From contig DASSTS010000019.1 in the NCBI GenBank assembly GCA_035707805.1, forward strand, positions 124,001 through 188,000: a stretch of DNA of 64,000 nucleotides, in the 5' to 3' direction. Position numbers and translations under genes: made by a program. Source of the DNA: Castellaniella sp035707805. GTDB taxonomy: Bacteria; Pseudomonadota; Gammaproteobacteria; Burkholderiales; Burkholderiaceae_B. Of the stretch, positions 34,797 through 44,291 are shown one piece after another (position 1 is the first letter of the stretch; every line of letters starts with the position of its first letter). Below the pieces are notes generated by a model that saw nothing but the letters and a program-made list of their open reading frames with translations, did no database searches and was not told where the DNA came from.

Positions 34797-36147
34797 TTCC
34801 CTGACGCAAGAATCCATGGCCCTCTGGGCTCGGGACATGAACACCAGCGGCGACCGCCGCGGCCGGCGCGGCCGGCCCGACTGGACCGACCTGGCGTTCT
34901 TCCTGGTGCTGGCGGTGGGCGCCGGCCATGTGCTGACCAGCTACGGCCAGTTCATGGACTACTACGAAAAGCTGATCCTCATCGGCGCCGTGGCGGTGTT
35001 CAGCTGGCTGGGCTGGCTGTGGCGGCCGCTGCGCGTGCTGATGATCGCCGCCGGGGCCAGCGCGCTGCTGGCCATCTGGATGTACAGCCCCACCGGATCC
35101 CTGCTGCAGGGCGACCTGTCGCGCGCCGACTCGAATTTCCTGCTCAAGTACCTGCTGTCCTCGCAGTCCGCCATCCTGTGGATGTGCGCGCTGTTCGTGC
35201 TGGCCACGATCTGCTATTGGGCGGGCTTTGCCAGCAAGACGGCGGCCTGGCTGGGCACGGTCCTGACTTGGTCGGCGGTCTACGCGGGGCTGACGGGCCT
35301 GCTGGTGCGCTGGCGCGAAGGCCACCTGATGGGGCCGGACATCGGTCACATCCCGGTCAGCAACCTCTACGAGGTTTTCGTGCTGATGTCGCTGATCACG
35401 GCCCTGTTCTACCTGTACTACGAGCGCCGCTACGCCACCCGGGCGCTGGGCGGCTTCGTGCTGCTGGTCATCAGCTCGCTGGTGGTCTTCCTGCTGTGGT
35501 ATTCCTTCACCCGCGACGCCTACCAGATCCAGCCCCTGGTGCCGGCCCTGAAGAGCTGGTGGATGAAACTGCACGTGCCGGCCAATTTCATCGGCTACGG
35601 CACCTTCAGCCTGGCCGCGATGGTGGGCTTTGCCTACCTGGTCAAGTCCCATGGCGAGACCCGGACCTGGAAGCCCCTGATTCCGGTATTCGTGCTGGGC
35701 GCCGTCCTGTGCGCCGAGCCGCTGGTCTTCGGCTCGCGCGAGCTCTCGGCCACCTGGATGTTGTATTTTGGCATCGGCGCCCTGATCGTCGGGGCGATCC
35801 TGGCTTTCCGCCGGCCCATCGCGCAGCGGCTGCCCTCGCTGGAGCTGCTGGACGACATCATGTATCGGGCCATCGCCGTCGGTTTCGCGTTTTTCACCGT
35901 GGCCACCATCCTGGGCGCGCTGTGGGCCGCCGACGCCTGGGGCACGTACTGGCAATGGGATCCCAAGGAAACCTGGGCGCTGATCGTCTGGCTGAATTAC
36001 GCCGCCTGGCTGCACATGCGCCTGATGAAGGGACTGCGCGGATCCATGGCGGCCTACTGGGCGCTCAGCGGGCTGCTGGTCACCAGTTTCGCCTTCCTGG
36101 GGGTGAACATGTTCCTTTCGGGGCTGCATTCCTACGGTGAATTGTAA
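34786..36147 (+). CDS. ccsB: Cytochrome c biogenesis protein CcsB (ResC)
   Basis: A 453-residue polytopic protein with the heme-handling WWD-type motif WGTYWQWDPKETWALIVWLNYAAWLH and conserved periplasmic histidines (GPDIGHIPVSNLYEVFVLMS; KLHVPANFIGYGTF). It is the partner of ResB. GGAGG lies seven bases before the ATG, which is inside the end of resB, so the subunits are translationally coupled. Confidence 0.95.
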   Translation: MTSDSLTQESMALWARDMNTSGDRRGRRGRPDWTDLAFFLVLAVGAGHVLTSYGQFMDYYEKLILIGAVAVFSWLGWLWRPLRVLMIAAGASALLAIWMYSPTGSLLQGDLSRADSNFLLKYLLSSQSAILWMCALFVLATICYWAGFASKTAAWLGTVLTWSAVYAGLTGLLVRWREGHLMGPDIGHIPVSNLYEVFVLMSLITALFYLYYERRYATRALGGFVLLVISSLVVFLLWYSFTRDAYQIQPLVPALKSWWMKLHVPANFIGYGTFSLAAMVGFAYLVKSHGETRTWKPLIPVFVLGAVLCAEPLVFGSRELSATWMLYFGIGALIVGAILAFRRPIAQRLPSLELLDDIMYRAIAVGFAFFTVATILGALWAADAWGTYWQWDPKETWALIVWLNYAAWLHMRLMKGLRGSMAAYWALSGLLVTSFAFLGVNMFLSGLHSYGEL

Positions 36148-36166
36148 TCCGTGTGATAAATTACAA
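36142..36166. promoter_or_regulatory. AT-rich dyad upstream of the diguanylate cyclase gene
   Basis: TTGTAAT and ATTACAA are perfect 7-bp inverted arms separated by 11 bases. The left arm includes the ccsB stop codon. Just beyond, GTGTG/CACAC also repeats in inverted form, and AATTATAT could be a -10. This is an AT-rich island in GC-rich DNA and a plausible operator or promoter. Confidence 0.45.
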
Positions 36167-36193
36167 CTCCACACAATTATATGGGGGGCGGTC

Positions 36194-37177
36194 ATGCCCT
36201 TCAGCATGGATCCCCAAGGACGTGGGAATCGTGCGCAGGCCCTCGCGCTGCTGGCATTACGGACTCAGGTCAGGATCCTGAGCACGCACTGGCCCATGCG
36301 TTCGTGGGCCGTGTTCGATCGGACGCAGGCCGTCGAGGCCCGCCCCCTGGCGGCGCAGGGTCCCTTGCGGGCCGTGGCGCGCCAGATCCTGGATCCCTGG
36401 ATGGCGGCCTCGCCCGGCCATGCCCTGCCGGGGCTGCACGGGGCTCTGCTGCACCGGGTCGCAGCCCGCGCCGAGGATCCGACCTGGCCCCGTTTCCCCG
36501 CCGCCACCCATGTCATCCGCCTGCCCCTGCGGGTGCCGGGCCGCTCCCGGCCCAACGGGGTGCTGGTCGGGGTGCTGGCCGCGGCCGCCGCGCCGCCGCA
36601 TCCGGCCGAGCGGCTCACCTCGCTGTCCTGGTCGCTCGAGGCCATGGCGCTCGCCCTGGCCCAGTGGGAAGAAAGCGGCGAGCTCACCACCCTGGTGCAC
36701 AGCGTGCGCCAGGAAGCCTGCCTGGATCATCTGACCGGCGTGCTGAACCGACGGGGGTGGGATATCTGTGTCCAGCGCCTGGAAGGCAACGACGGCCCCG
36801 AGAGGGCCGTCATCATGCTGGATCTCGATGAACTCAAGCACGTCAACGACCGGCATGGCCACGCCAGCGGCGACGCGCTGCTGCAGCAGACCGCTCAGGT
36901 CCTGCGCCATGTCCTGCGCACCGACGACGTCATCGCCCGCCTGGGCGGCGACGAATTCGGCATGCTGCTGGCCCGCGGGGTCACTCAGGACTCGCTGCAG
37001 CGTTTCGTGACCCGTGTGCGCCAGGCGCTGAGCGAGGCCCGGATTCAGGTGTCCCTGGGAGTCGCCCTGCGTTCCGAGGCCGGCTCCGTCCAGGAGGCGC
37101 TGGCCCTGGCGGACCGGCGCATGTACCAGGACAAGGAAACCCACCTGGGCAAAAGCCTCAGAAGCGTCGGCCGCTGA
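36194..37177 (+). CDS. Diguanylate cyclase (GGDEF), soluble
   Basis: A 327-residue protein with an N-terminal region of about 165 residues that I do not recognise (possibly a degenerate GAF-like sensor) and a C-terminal GGDEF domain. The active site GGDEF is intact at 251-255, and the inhibitory-site motif RTDD lies five residues before it, so product inhibition is likely. LDHLTGVLNRRGW and MLDLDELKHVNDRHGH are typical. It has no membrane span. The GGGGGGCGGTC before 36194 suits this ATG. Its 3' end overlaps the convergent GGDEF-EAL gene by 20 bases. Confidence 0.9.
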   Translation: MPFSMDPQGRGNRAQALALLALRTQVRILSTHWPMRSWAVFDRTQAVEARPLAAQGPLRAVARQILDPWMAASPGHALPGLHGALLHRVAARAEDPTWPRFPAATHVIRLPLRVPGRSRPNGVLVGVLAAAAAPPHPAERLTSLSWSLEAMALALAQWEESGELTTLVHSVRQEACLDHLTGVLNRRGWDICVQRLEGNDGPERAVIMLDLDELKHVNDRHGHASGDALLQQTAQVLRHVLRTDDVIARLGGDEFGMLLARGVTQDSLQRFVTRVRQALSEARIQVSLGVALRSEAGSVQEALALADRRMYQDKETHLGKSLRSVGR

Positions 37178-40070
37178 TTTCTTCCACGTAGGCCTGGGCC
37201 GCCGGATTGGCGATCAGCGGCAGGATGTTGTCGTAGGCCAGGATGTCGGCCGGCGACCGGGCCGCGGAAATCACATAGCCCTGCACGTAGTCCACGCCCA
37301 TCTCCGCCAGCGTGCGCAAGGTCGCGACGTCCTCGACCCATTCGGCGATGCATTCCATGCCGAGGTTGTGGGCCAGGTCCACGATGCTGTTGACGATGGC
37401 GATGTTGGCCTCGCTGCTGAGCATGTCGCGGATCAGCGTGCCGTCGATCTTGATCGTGTCGGCAGGCAGTTCCTTGAGGTAGGAGAACGAGGTGTAGCCG
37501 GCGCCGAAGTCGTCCAGCGCCACGCGCGCGCCCATGCGCTGCAGCCGCCGCATGAACTGGCGCGTGCGTTCCAGGTCCTGCAGGGCCACGCCCTCGGTGA
37601 TCTCGACGCACAGCCGGCGGGTGAACTGCGGCTGCAGGTTGAGGATGGCGAACAGCGTGTCGATGAAGCGGTCGTCGTTCAGCGACACGCCGCTGAGATT
37701 GATGTTGACCTGCTGGGTCTGGCCGAGCTTGAGGTGGTGCTTGGCCATCCATTCGAGCGCGGTCGAAAACACCCATTTGTCGATGGCGGTGATCATGCCG
37801 CTGTCTTCGGCGGCCTGGATGATCTTCTGGGTCTGCAGCGGATGCGGGCCGTCGCTGCGCACGCGCAGCAGCACCTCGAAATTGAGTGTCTGCAGGGGAT
37901 GGCGCAGCGACATGATGGGCTGCATCGCCAGGAAGATGTCCTCGGGCGGCGTGCCCTGTTCGAGCTGCTCGAACACGCGCAGCTCGTTGATGTGGTCGAA
38001 GAGCTCGTGCGCGTTTTCCTCGTAGACCACGATGTCCTGGTGCTGTTTGCGCGCGTCGCGGCAGGCGCGCGTCGCGGCGGCGATGGCGTCCTTGGGGCGC
38101 ATGCGGGCGTCCAGGTCGATCAGGCCCATGGCGCTCTTGATCTGGAAGGCGCGGTCGCCCACGTAGAAGGGCGAGCTGTTCAGGCTCTCGATCATGTCCT
38201 GCGCCATGCGCCGGGCCTCGCGGGCGCGGACGTTGGGGTACAGGATGATGAACTCGTCGCTGCCGATGCGCCCGAGTTTCTGCTGTTCCGTCAGCGCGTA
38301 CCGCAGGCGGTCGCAGGCCAGTTGCAGGAGCTGGTCGCCGGCCGAGTGCCCGAACAGGTCATTGACGCGCTTGAGGTGGTCCAGGCTGAGGAAGGACAGG
38401 GCGCAGGGGGTGCCGGACTGCTGCAGGTCCTGGATGGCGGACTGCATGGCGTCCTCGATGCCGCGCCGGTTCAGGGTGTTGGTGAGCGCGTCGTGATCGG
38501 TCATCAGGCGCAGGTTGCGCAGGGTCTCGGAACGCGCAGTCACGTCCTGCAGCGAGCCCTCGATGCGGCTGCCCGCCAGCGTGGCCCGCAGCAGGAAGCT
38601 GCGCACCGGGGCCTTGGGGTCGGTGCTGTGCTGCTGGATCTCGGTGTCGCGGCCTTGCTCGGTGGCCAGCGACACCGCGACCCAGTCGACCTCGCCGAAG
38701 AAATCGTGCCAGCTGATCGCGGGGATCTCGACATCGGTGCGGATCTGCAGCATCTTGCGGGCGTTGGGGTTCATGTGCTCGAAGTGGCGCGTGGCCCCCA
38801 GCGTGAACAGGCCCAGCGGCGAGAGCGAATCATGCGCGATCAGCTCGTTGCGCTGGCGCAGGCGCATCTGGCGGTCTTCGCGGGTGCGGTTGGCGGTGGC
38901 CAGCGCGATCAGCAGGTTGCAGGCCAGGAACAGCAGCACGCCGGGCCAGCTGCTGAAGACCGACTGGCGGTCCAGCCCGATCAGGATCAGCCCCGCCGTC
39001 ATGATGCAGACCGCCAGGCAGACCCCCAGCGTGTGCCAGAACAGCGTGCGGGTGGTGAACCGGAACAGGGCATGGATGAGGATGGTGGCCACCAGCCCCG
39101 TATCCACCCAGGCGGCAAAGAAAGTCGCCGTGCGGAAGACCTGGTGCGAGGGCACCGCCAGCGCAGCCAGCAGCGCGGCCGAGGCGGCGAGCCCGATGAG
39201 CTGCAGGCGCCGGTGCATCAGCGCGCCCAGGCTCTGGCGGAACAGGCGAGAGAACAGCAGCCACGTCATGGTGAAGGACAGCAGCACCGTCAGCCGGCGC
39301 GACCAGCCCAGGGCCTCGGGCGTCAGCAGGTGGCCCAGCCAGAGGTGGTCCCAGCCCAGCGCCCAGGCGCCGATCCGCAGATTGCACACGACCCAGCAGG
39401 TGAGCAGCACGTACAGGTGGTCGCGGGTGGTCAGGACGATGACCGCGATGAAGGCGGCCAGCATCACCAGGCCGCCTTCGAGCATGCCCAGGGCGTGCGC
39501 CTCGTGCGCCTTGGCCGACGAGAAGGCGGGTGGCGTCCACTGCTGGATGGACAGGGTGCCGGGAATCGGCTGCTCGACCTGGCACAGCACCTGGTCGGCG
39601 CTCAGGGTGGCGGGCACCAGCGCCGAATGGCCCAGCAGGCCGGCCTCGAAATCGAGCGGCGTCAGGGTGCCGAGCCTGCTGCTGTCCAGCAGCCAACAGG
39701 TGGGCGGCAGGATGTCGGCTGTGGGCAGCAGCAGCACAGAGGGACTCGTGCTGCCCGGCGTCTGCCGGCCGTTCAGGTCGGCCAGCAGCCAGATCGTGCC
39801 CTGGGGCGCGTGTTCGGACAGCCGGGTGGGGCGGGTGCGCAGCGCTGCGAGCGCGTGATGGGGGCCGTTGAAGGTGCCGGCCAGGAACTGCGTGGCCATG
39901 CCTTGGCCGGTCTGCGGCGGCAGATGCGGCGGGAACATCCAGGCCGTGGCCAGCGCCGCCACGCACAGCAGCAGCGGCAGCAGGTAGTACACCAGGAAGA
40001 CGCGTGACCCGCCATGCCTCTGGGCACGGGATGGATCAGCCGGGGACGCGGAATCCTTCAGTGGTGGCAT
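37158..40070 (-). CDS. Membrane GGDEF-EAL protein with 7TM (DISM-like) sensor region
   Basis: A 970-residue protein. One N-terminal span (about 24-44) is followed by an extracytoplasmic domain (about 45-190), a block of about seven membrane spans (195-393), a PAS-like linker, a GGDEF domain and an EAL domain. The cyclase motif is GSDEF (603-607) with no RxxD inhibitory site. In the phosphodiesterase domain EAL reads EVL (732-734); the glutamate and the other catalytic residues (NINLSG, EITE, DDFG at 853-856, KIDG) remain, so c-di-GMP hydrolysis is likely. ATG at 40070 is chosen over a TTG at 40091; neither has a clear ribosome site. Confidence 0.9.
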   Translation of the reverse strand: MPPLKDSASPADPSRAQRHGGSRVFLVYYLLPLLLCVAALATAWMFPPHLPPQTGQGMATQFLAGTFNGPHHALAALRTRPTRLSEHAPQGTIWLLADLNGRQTPGSTSPSVLLLPTADILPPTCWLLDSSRLGTLTPLDFEAGLLGHSALVPATLSADQVLCQVEQPIPGTLSIQQWTPPAFSSAKAHEAHALGMLEGGLVMLAAFIAVIVLTTRDHLYVLLTCWVVCNLRIGAWALGWDHLWLGHLLTPEALGWSRRLTVLLSFTMTWLLFSRLFRQSLGALMHRRLQLIGLAASAALLAALAVPSHQVFRTATFFAAWVDTGLVATILIHALFRFTTRTLFWHTLGVCLAVCIMTAGLILIGLDRQSVFSSWPGVLLFLACNLLIALATANRTREDRQMRLRQRNELIAHDSLSPLGLFTLGATRHFEHMNPNARKMLQIRTDVEIPAISWHDFFGEVDWVAVSLATEQGRDTEIQQHSTDPKAPVRSFLLRATLAGSRIEGSLQDVTARSETLRNLRLMTDHDALTNTLNRRGIEDAMQSAIQDLQQSGTPCALSFLSLDHLKRVNDLFGHSAGDQLLQLACDRLRYALTEQQKLGRIGSDEFIILYPNVRAREARRMAQDMIESLNSSPFYVGDRAFQIKSAMGLIDLDARMRPKDAIAAATRACRDARKQHQDIVVYEENAHELFDHINELRVFEQLEQGTPPEDIFLAMQPIMSLRHPLQTLNFEVLLRVRSDGPHPLQTQKIIQAAEDSGMITAIDKWVFSTALEWMAKHHLKLGQTQQVNINLSGVSLNDDRFIDTLFAILNLQPQFTRRLCVEITEGVALQDLERTRQFMRRLQRMGARVALDDFGAGYTSFSYLKELPADTIKIDGTLIRDMLSSEANIAIVNSIVDLAHNLGMECIAEWVEDVATLRTLAEMGVDYVQGYVISAARSPADILAYDNILPLIANPAAQAYVEEISGRRF

Positions 40071-40186
40071 GCAGCAGGCCGAGAGGTACAAGGGGCCGAA
40101 ATCAACCCGGATGGGGGAGGACCGCGGGCCAAACGATTTACGACAGAAAGTGCCGGGATTTTACCGTGTTCGGCTGGCCGCCGCCC

Positions 40187-41458
40187 TCAGGGATTGCGAG
40201 GGATGCGCTCGGATGCGTACAGGTCCTGGACGGATTCGCGCGGCCGGACCAGCCAGTGCCGCTGTCCGTCCACGAGGATCTCGGCCGCGCGGGGCCGGGT
40301 GTTGTACTGGCTGGACATGGAAAAGCCGTAGGCGCCGGCGGACAGGATGGCCAGCAGGTCGCCCTGTTCCAGGGGCAGCGGCCGGCCGCGGGCCAGCCAG
40401 TCGCCGCTCTCGCAGATCGGGCCGACGACGTCGTAGGTCTCGGTGGGCGTGCCGTTGCGCGGCTGCACGGGGACCACGTCGTGCCAGGCCTCGTACAGCG
40501 CCGGGCGCATGAGGTCGTTCATCGCGGCGTCCACGATGGCGAAATTGCGCGCGTCGGTGGGCTTGAGGTATTCGACGCGGGTCAGCAGCACGCCGGCGTT
40601 GCCGACCAGCGAGCGGCCGGGTTCCAGGATTACCTGCAGATGGTCCAGGCCGCGCTCGGCGAGCGCGGCGAACACGGGGTTCAGCAGGTCGGCCGGATGC
40701 GGGGGAGTCTCGTCGGTGTAGCGGATGCCCAGGCCGCCGCCCAGGTCCAGGTGGCGCAGGACGATGCCGTCGCCGGCCAGCGTCTCGACCAGGCCCAGGA
40801 GCTTGTCCAGCGCGTCGAGATAGGGGCTGATCTCGGTGATCTGCGAGCCGATGTGGCAGTCCACGCCCACGACCTCCAGGGCCGGATGCTGGCTGGCCTG
40901 CCGGTACAGCGCCGGCGCCTTCAGGATGTCGACGCCGAACTTGTTTTCCTTGAGCCCGGTGGAGATGTAGGGGTGGGTGCCGGCGTCCACGTCCGGATTG
41001 ACGCGCAGCGACACGGGCGCGCGCACGCCCATTTCCTGGGCGATGTCGGCCAGGCGTTCGAGCTCGGCGGCCGATTCGACGTTGAAGCACTTGATGCCCG
41101 CCGACAGCGCGCGGCGGATTTCCCAGTTCTGCTTGCCCACGCCCGAGAACACGATGCGCTCGGCCGAGGCGCCGGCCGCCAGCACGCGCGCCAGTTCGCC
41201 GCCGGAGACGATGTCGAAGCCCGCGCCCAGGCGCTGGAATTCATGCAGCACGGCGAGGTTGGAGTTGGCCTTGACGCCGTAGCAGATGAGCGCGTCGCGC
41301 CCCTCGATGGCGTCGGCGTAGCGTTGCCAGGCCTCGTGCAGGGCGGCGCGCGAGTACACGTACAGCGGTGTGCCGTGGCGGTCCGCCAGGTCCGTCAGGG
41401 CGATGTCCTCGGCGTGGAGAATACCGTCCCGGATGGGGAAGTGGGGGGCAGCAGTCAT
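40187..41458 (-). CDS. lysA: Diaminopimelate decarboxylase
   Basis: A 423-residue PLP enzyme making L-lysine from meso-diaminopimelate. The PLP lysine is K63 in ICYGVKANSN; HIGSQI, GGGLGIRYTDE, EPGRSLVGNAG and the active-site cysteine in GPICESGDW are all present. It follows lptM by six bases in a minus-strand operon with mrcA. Confidence 0.96.
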   Translation of the reverse strand: MTAAPHFPIRDGILHAEDIALTDLADRHGTPLYVYSRAALHEAWQRYADAIEGRDALICYGVKANSNLAVLHEFQRLGAGFDIVSGGELARVLAAGASAERIVFSGVGKQNWEIRRALSAGIKCFNVESAAELERLADIAQEMGVRAPVSLRVNPDVDAGTHPYISTGLKENKFGVDILKAPALYRQASQHPALEVVGVDCHIGSQITEISPYLDALDKLLGLVETLAGDGIVLRHLDLGGGLGIRYTDETPPHPADLLNPVFAALAERGLDHLQVILEPGRSLVGNAGVLLTRVEYLKPTDARNFAIVDAAMNDLMRPALYEAWHDVVPVQPRNGTPTETYDVVGPICESGDWLARGRPLPLEQGDLLAILSAGAYGFSMSSQYNTRPRAAEILVDGQRHWLVRPRESVQDLYASERIPRNP

Positions 41459-41464
41459 GGGCGG

Positions 41465-41650
41465 TCAGGGATGAGAGGAGGGGGGCGCGGCGGCGGGCGC
41501 CACCGACGGCGGCGCGGCCAGCGCGGCATCGGCGGGCGGCGGGGGCGAGGGATGCCGCAGCGGACCTTTCATGCCGCAGCCGGCCAGCCCCAGGATCAGG
41601 CCGGCGGCGGCCACGGCGGCCGGCAGGCGCGTGAAGAATCGTGTCATCAT
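41465..41650 (-). CDS. lptM: Small LptM-type lipoprotein
   Basis: A 61-residue lipoprotein: signal sequence with lipobox LAGC, then GMKGPL, the conserved LptM (YifL) start, and a Pro/Ala-rich tail. In E. coli LptM helps the LptD-LptE complex fold. It lies just before lysA, its common location, and its start overlaps the mrcA stop (TGATG). Two adjacent ATG codons give a one-residue ambiguity. Confidence 0.9.
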   Translation of the reverse strand: MMTRFFTRLPAAVAAAGLILGLAGCGMKGPLRHPSPPPPADAALAAPPSVAPAAAPPSSHP

Positions 41651-44109
41651 CAGAACGGTACCCGGACAGGTTGGGGAACGGCGGCGTCGTTGTTGCTGCT
41701 GTCGTTCTGGCCGTGCAGCTGGTCCAGCAGGGCGCCGATGCCGTCCGGCCCGGGCGCGCCGGGCAGGGGGCCGCCCGGCTGCGGGTCGCCGGCCGTCGGC
41801 AGGCCGACGCGGGCGATGGCCACGCCGGGGGGGAATTCGGAAAAATAGAAATCGCCGTCGATGCGCGACAGGCCGCTGGGCATCGGGCCCGGCGGGATTT
41901 CGGGCTGGCCGGCCAGGGCGGTGCGCATGTAGCCGACCCAGATCGGCAGGGCGGCGCCTCCGCCGGTCTCGCCCTGGCCCATGGATTTGGGCTGGTCGAA
42001 GCCCATCCAGGCCACCGCCACGAGCTTGGGCGTGAAGCCGGCGAACCAGGCGTCCTGGGAATCGTTGGTGGTGCCGGTCTTGCCGCCGATGTCGTCGCGC
42101 TTGAGCTCGCGGTGGGCGCGCGCGCCCGTGCCGTAGGTGGCCACGCCGCGCAGCATGTCGTCCATCACGTAGGCCGTGCGCGGGTCGATGACGCGCGCCA
42201 GGGTGTCGCCGGCCACGGTGGGCCGCGCGCGCATGATGACCTTGCCGCTGCTGTCGGTCACGTGATCGATCAGGTAGGGGGGCACCCGGTAGCCGCCGTT
42301 GGCGAACACGGCGTAGCCGCCGGCCAGCTGCAGGGGCGTCACGCTGCCCGCGCCCAGCGCCAGCGGCAGCACCGCCGGCTGTCGCGAGCGGTCGAAGCCG
42401 AAGCGCGTGACGTAGTCCTGCACATACTGCGGGCCGACCGCCTGCATGATCCGGATGGAGACCATGTTCTTGGACTTGTACAGGCCCTGGCGCATGGTCA
42501 GCATGGGCTCGTAGGAGCGGCCGTAGTTCTTGGGATTCCAGGGCTTGGAGCCGGTCTGCTCGGCGGTCAGGGAAAAGGGCTCGTCGGAGATCTGCGTGGC
42601 CGGCGTCAGGCCGCGTTCCAGCGCCGAGGCGTAGATGAAGGGCTTGAACGAGGAGCCGGGCTGGCGCCAGGCCTGCGTGACCCGGTTGAACTTGCCTTCC
42701 TCGAAATCGAAGCCGCCGACCATGGCGACGATGCCGCCGTCCTGCGGGCGCAGCGACACCAGCGCGGCCTGGATGCTGGGCTTGTTCAGCAGTTCCCAGT
42801 AGTCGTCTTCCTTGTGGATGTAGACCACCGCGCCGCGCGCGATGCGTACCGAATCCTTGGCCTTGGGCGTCAGGCCCCGGGCGATGACCCGCAGGGCCCG
42901 TTTGTCGGTGATGTCGACGATCTCGCTTGCGCTGCGGGCGACCTTGACTGCCGTGGGGCTGGCCGACAGCACGATGCCGGTCATCAGGTCGCCGTTGTCC
43001 GGGTATTTTTCCTGGACGGCGTCTAGGATGTCGTTGAAGGCCTCGGGCTGGTTCTCGATCCCGGCGGGCAGGTCGATGGTCTCTTCGGGTCCCGGATACG
43101 GCGCCCGGCGGGTGTAGTCCAGCACCCCGTCGCGCAGCGACTGGTAGGCGGCTTCCTGGTCCTTGGAGTCGATCGTGGTGTAGATGTTGAAACCGCGGGA
43201 ATAGATGTCGTCCTGGTAGACGCCGTAGAGCAGCTGTCGGGCGAGCTCGGCCGGGTATTCGCCATGCACGGCGTAGCGCCCGGTGGGCGTGCCGGCGGCG
43301 GATTTCACCACGATCGGCTGGTTCATGGCCTGCTGGTATTCGGCGTCGGTCAGGTAGCCCAGGCTGCGCATGCGGCCCAGCACGTAGGCCTGCCGGGACT
43401 TGGCCCGCTGGAAGTTCGAGATCGGGTTGAAGCGCGAGGGGGCCTTGGGGATCCCCGCCAGCATCGCGGCCTCGGCCGGCGTGATGTCGGCCAGCTGCTT
43501 GCCGAAATACGTGCGGCTGGCGGCGGCGAAGCCGTACGCCCGGTGCCCCAGGAAGATCTGGTTCATGTACAGATCCAGGATCTGGTCCTTGGTGAGCGTC
43601 GCCTCGATCTTGAAGGTCAGCAGCAGCTCGTAGAACTTGCGGGTGTAGGTCTTTTCCGACGACAGGTAGAAATTGCGGGCCACCTGCATGGTGATGGTGC
43701 TGGCGCCCTGGGTCTTGGACATGTGCACCACGTTGGCCACGGCCGCGCGCAGCACGCCCGCCCAGTCGATGCCGCCGTGCTGGTAGAAACGGTCGTCCTC
43801 GGCCGCCAGGATGGCGGATTTCATGATGTCCGGGATTTCGTCGAAGCGCAGCACGTTGCGGCGTTCTTCGCCGAACTCGCCGATCAGCACGTGGTCGGCG
43901 GTGTAGATGCGCAGCGGCACGCGCGGCCGGTAGTCGGTCATCGCGTGCAGGTCGGGCAGGTTGGGCCAGGCCAGTGCGAGGGCCAGGGAAAGCAGCAAGG
44001 CGGCGCAGACGCCCAGGCCGGCACAGAGGACGAACGCCTTAAGCACCAGGCGCGTGAGCCAGGAACGGGCAGGCGCCTTCGGCTTGGAGGTGGTTTTGGT
44101 GGTTCTCAT
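41650..44109 (-). CDS. mrcA: Penicillin-binding protein 1A (bifunctional peptidoglycan synthase)
   Basis: An 819-residue class A PBP. A short basic cytoplasmic tail and a transmembrane helix (about 20-48) precede the glycosyltransferase domain with catalytic E104 in AAEDDRFYQHGG and QGASTITMQVARNFYLSSEKTYTRK. The transpeptidase has S486-S-F-K489 in PGSSFKPFIYASALERG, SKNMVS as SxN, and GKTGTT. An OB-like insert lies between. The ATG at 44109 is chosen because it opens the basic tail. First gene of the mrcA-lptM-lysA operon and divergent from aroK. Confidence 0.96.
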   Translation of the reverse strand: MRTTKTTSKPKAPARSWLTRLVLKAFVLCAGLGVCAALLLSLALALAWPNLPDLHAMTDYRPRVPLRIYTADHVLIGEFGEERRNVLRFDEIPDIMKSAILAAEDDRFYQHGGIDWAGVLRAAVANVVHMSKTQGASTITMQVARNFYLSSEKTYTRKFYELLLTFKIEATLTKDQILDLYMNQIFLGHRAYGFAAASRTYFGKQLADITPAEAAMLAGIPKAPSRFNPISNFQRAKSRQAYVLGRMRSLGYLTDAEYQQAMNQPIVVKSAAGTPTGRYAVHGEYPAELARQLLYGVYQDDIYSRGFNIYTTIDSKDQEAAYQSLRDGVLDYTRRAPYPGPEETIDLPAGIENQPEAFNDILDAVQEKYPDNGDLMTGIVLSASPTAVKVARSASEIVDITDKRALRVIARGLTPKAKDSVRIARGAVVYIHKEDDYWELLNKPSIQAALVSLRPQDGGIVAMVGGFDFEEGKFNRVTQAWRQPGSSFKPFIYASALERGLTPATQISDEPFSLTAEQTGSKPWNPKNYGRSYEPMLTMRQGLYKSKNMVSIRIMQAVGPQYVQDYVTRFGFDRSRQPAVLPLALGAGSVTPLQLAGGYAVFANGGYRVPPYLIDHVTDSSGKVIMRARPTVAGDTLARVIDPRTAYVMDDMLRGVATYGTGARAHRELKRDDIGGKTGTTNDSQDAWFAGFTPKLVAVAWMGFDQPKSMGQGETGGGAALPIWVGYMRTALAGQPEIPPGPMPSGLSRIDGDFYFSEFPPGVAIARVGLPTAGDPQPGGPLPGAPGPDGIGALLDQLHGQNDSSNNDAAVPQPVRVPF

Positions 44110-44261
44110 CAGGGGCGATTGTAAGCCCTGGCGGAAGCGGGCCAGAGATCGGGGGCGGAGTCTATGTAACCGGATGCTGCGAAATCGGTCGGCGAACCGG
44201 GTGCCTGCCGCAGCCCGGGCGCGGGATGGGAATGCGCCCGGAACGGTGTCCCGGCCAATGC

Positions 44262-44267
44262 GATAAT
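44262..44267 (+). promoter_or_regulatory. Candidate -10 box for aroK
   Basis: GATAAT (five of six consensus), 25 bases before the aroK ATG; -35 weak. Confidence 0.4.
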
Positions 44268-44291
44268 ACACGCAAACGAATCGCCTTCCCT

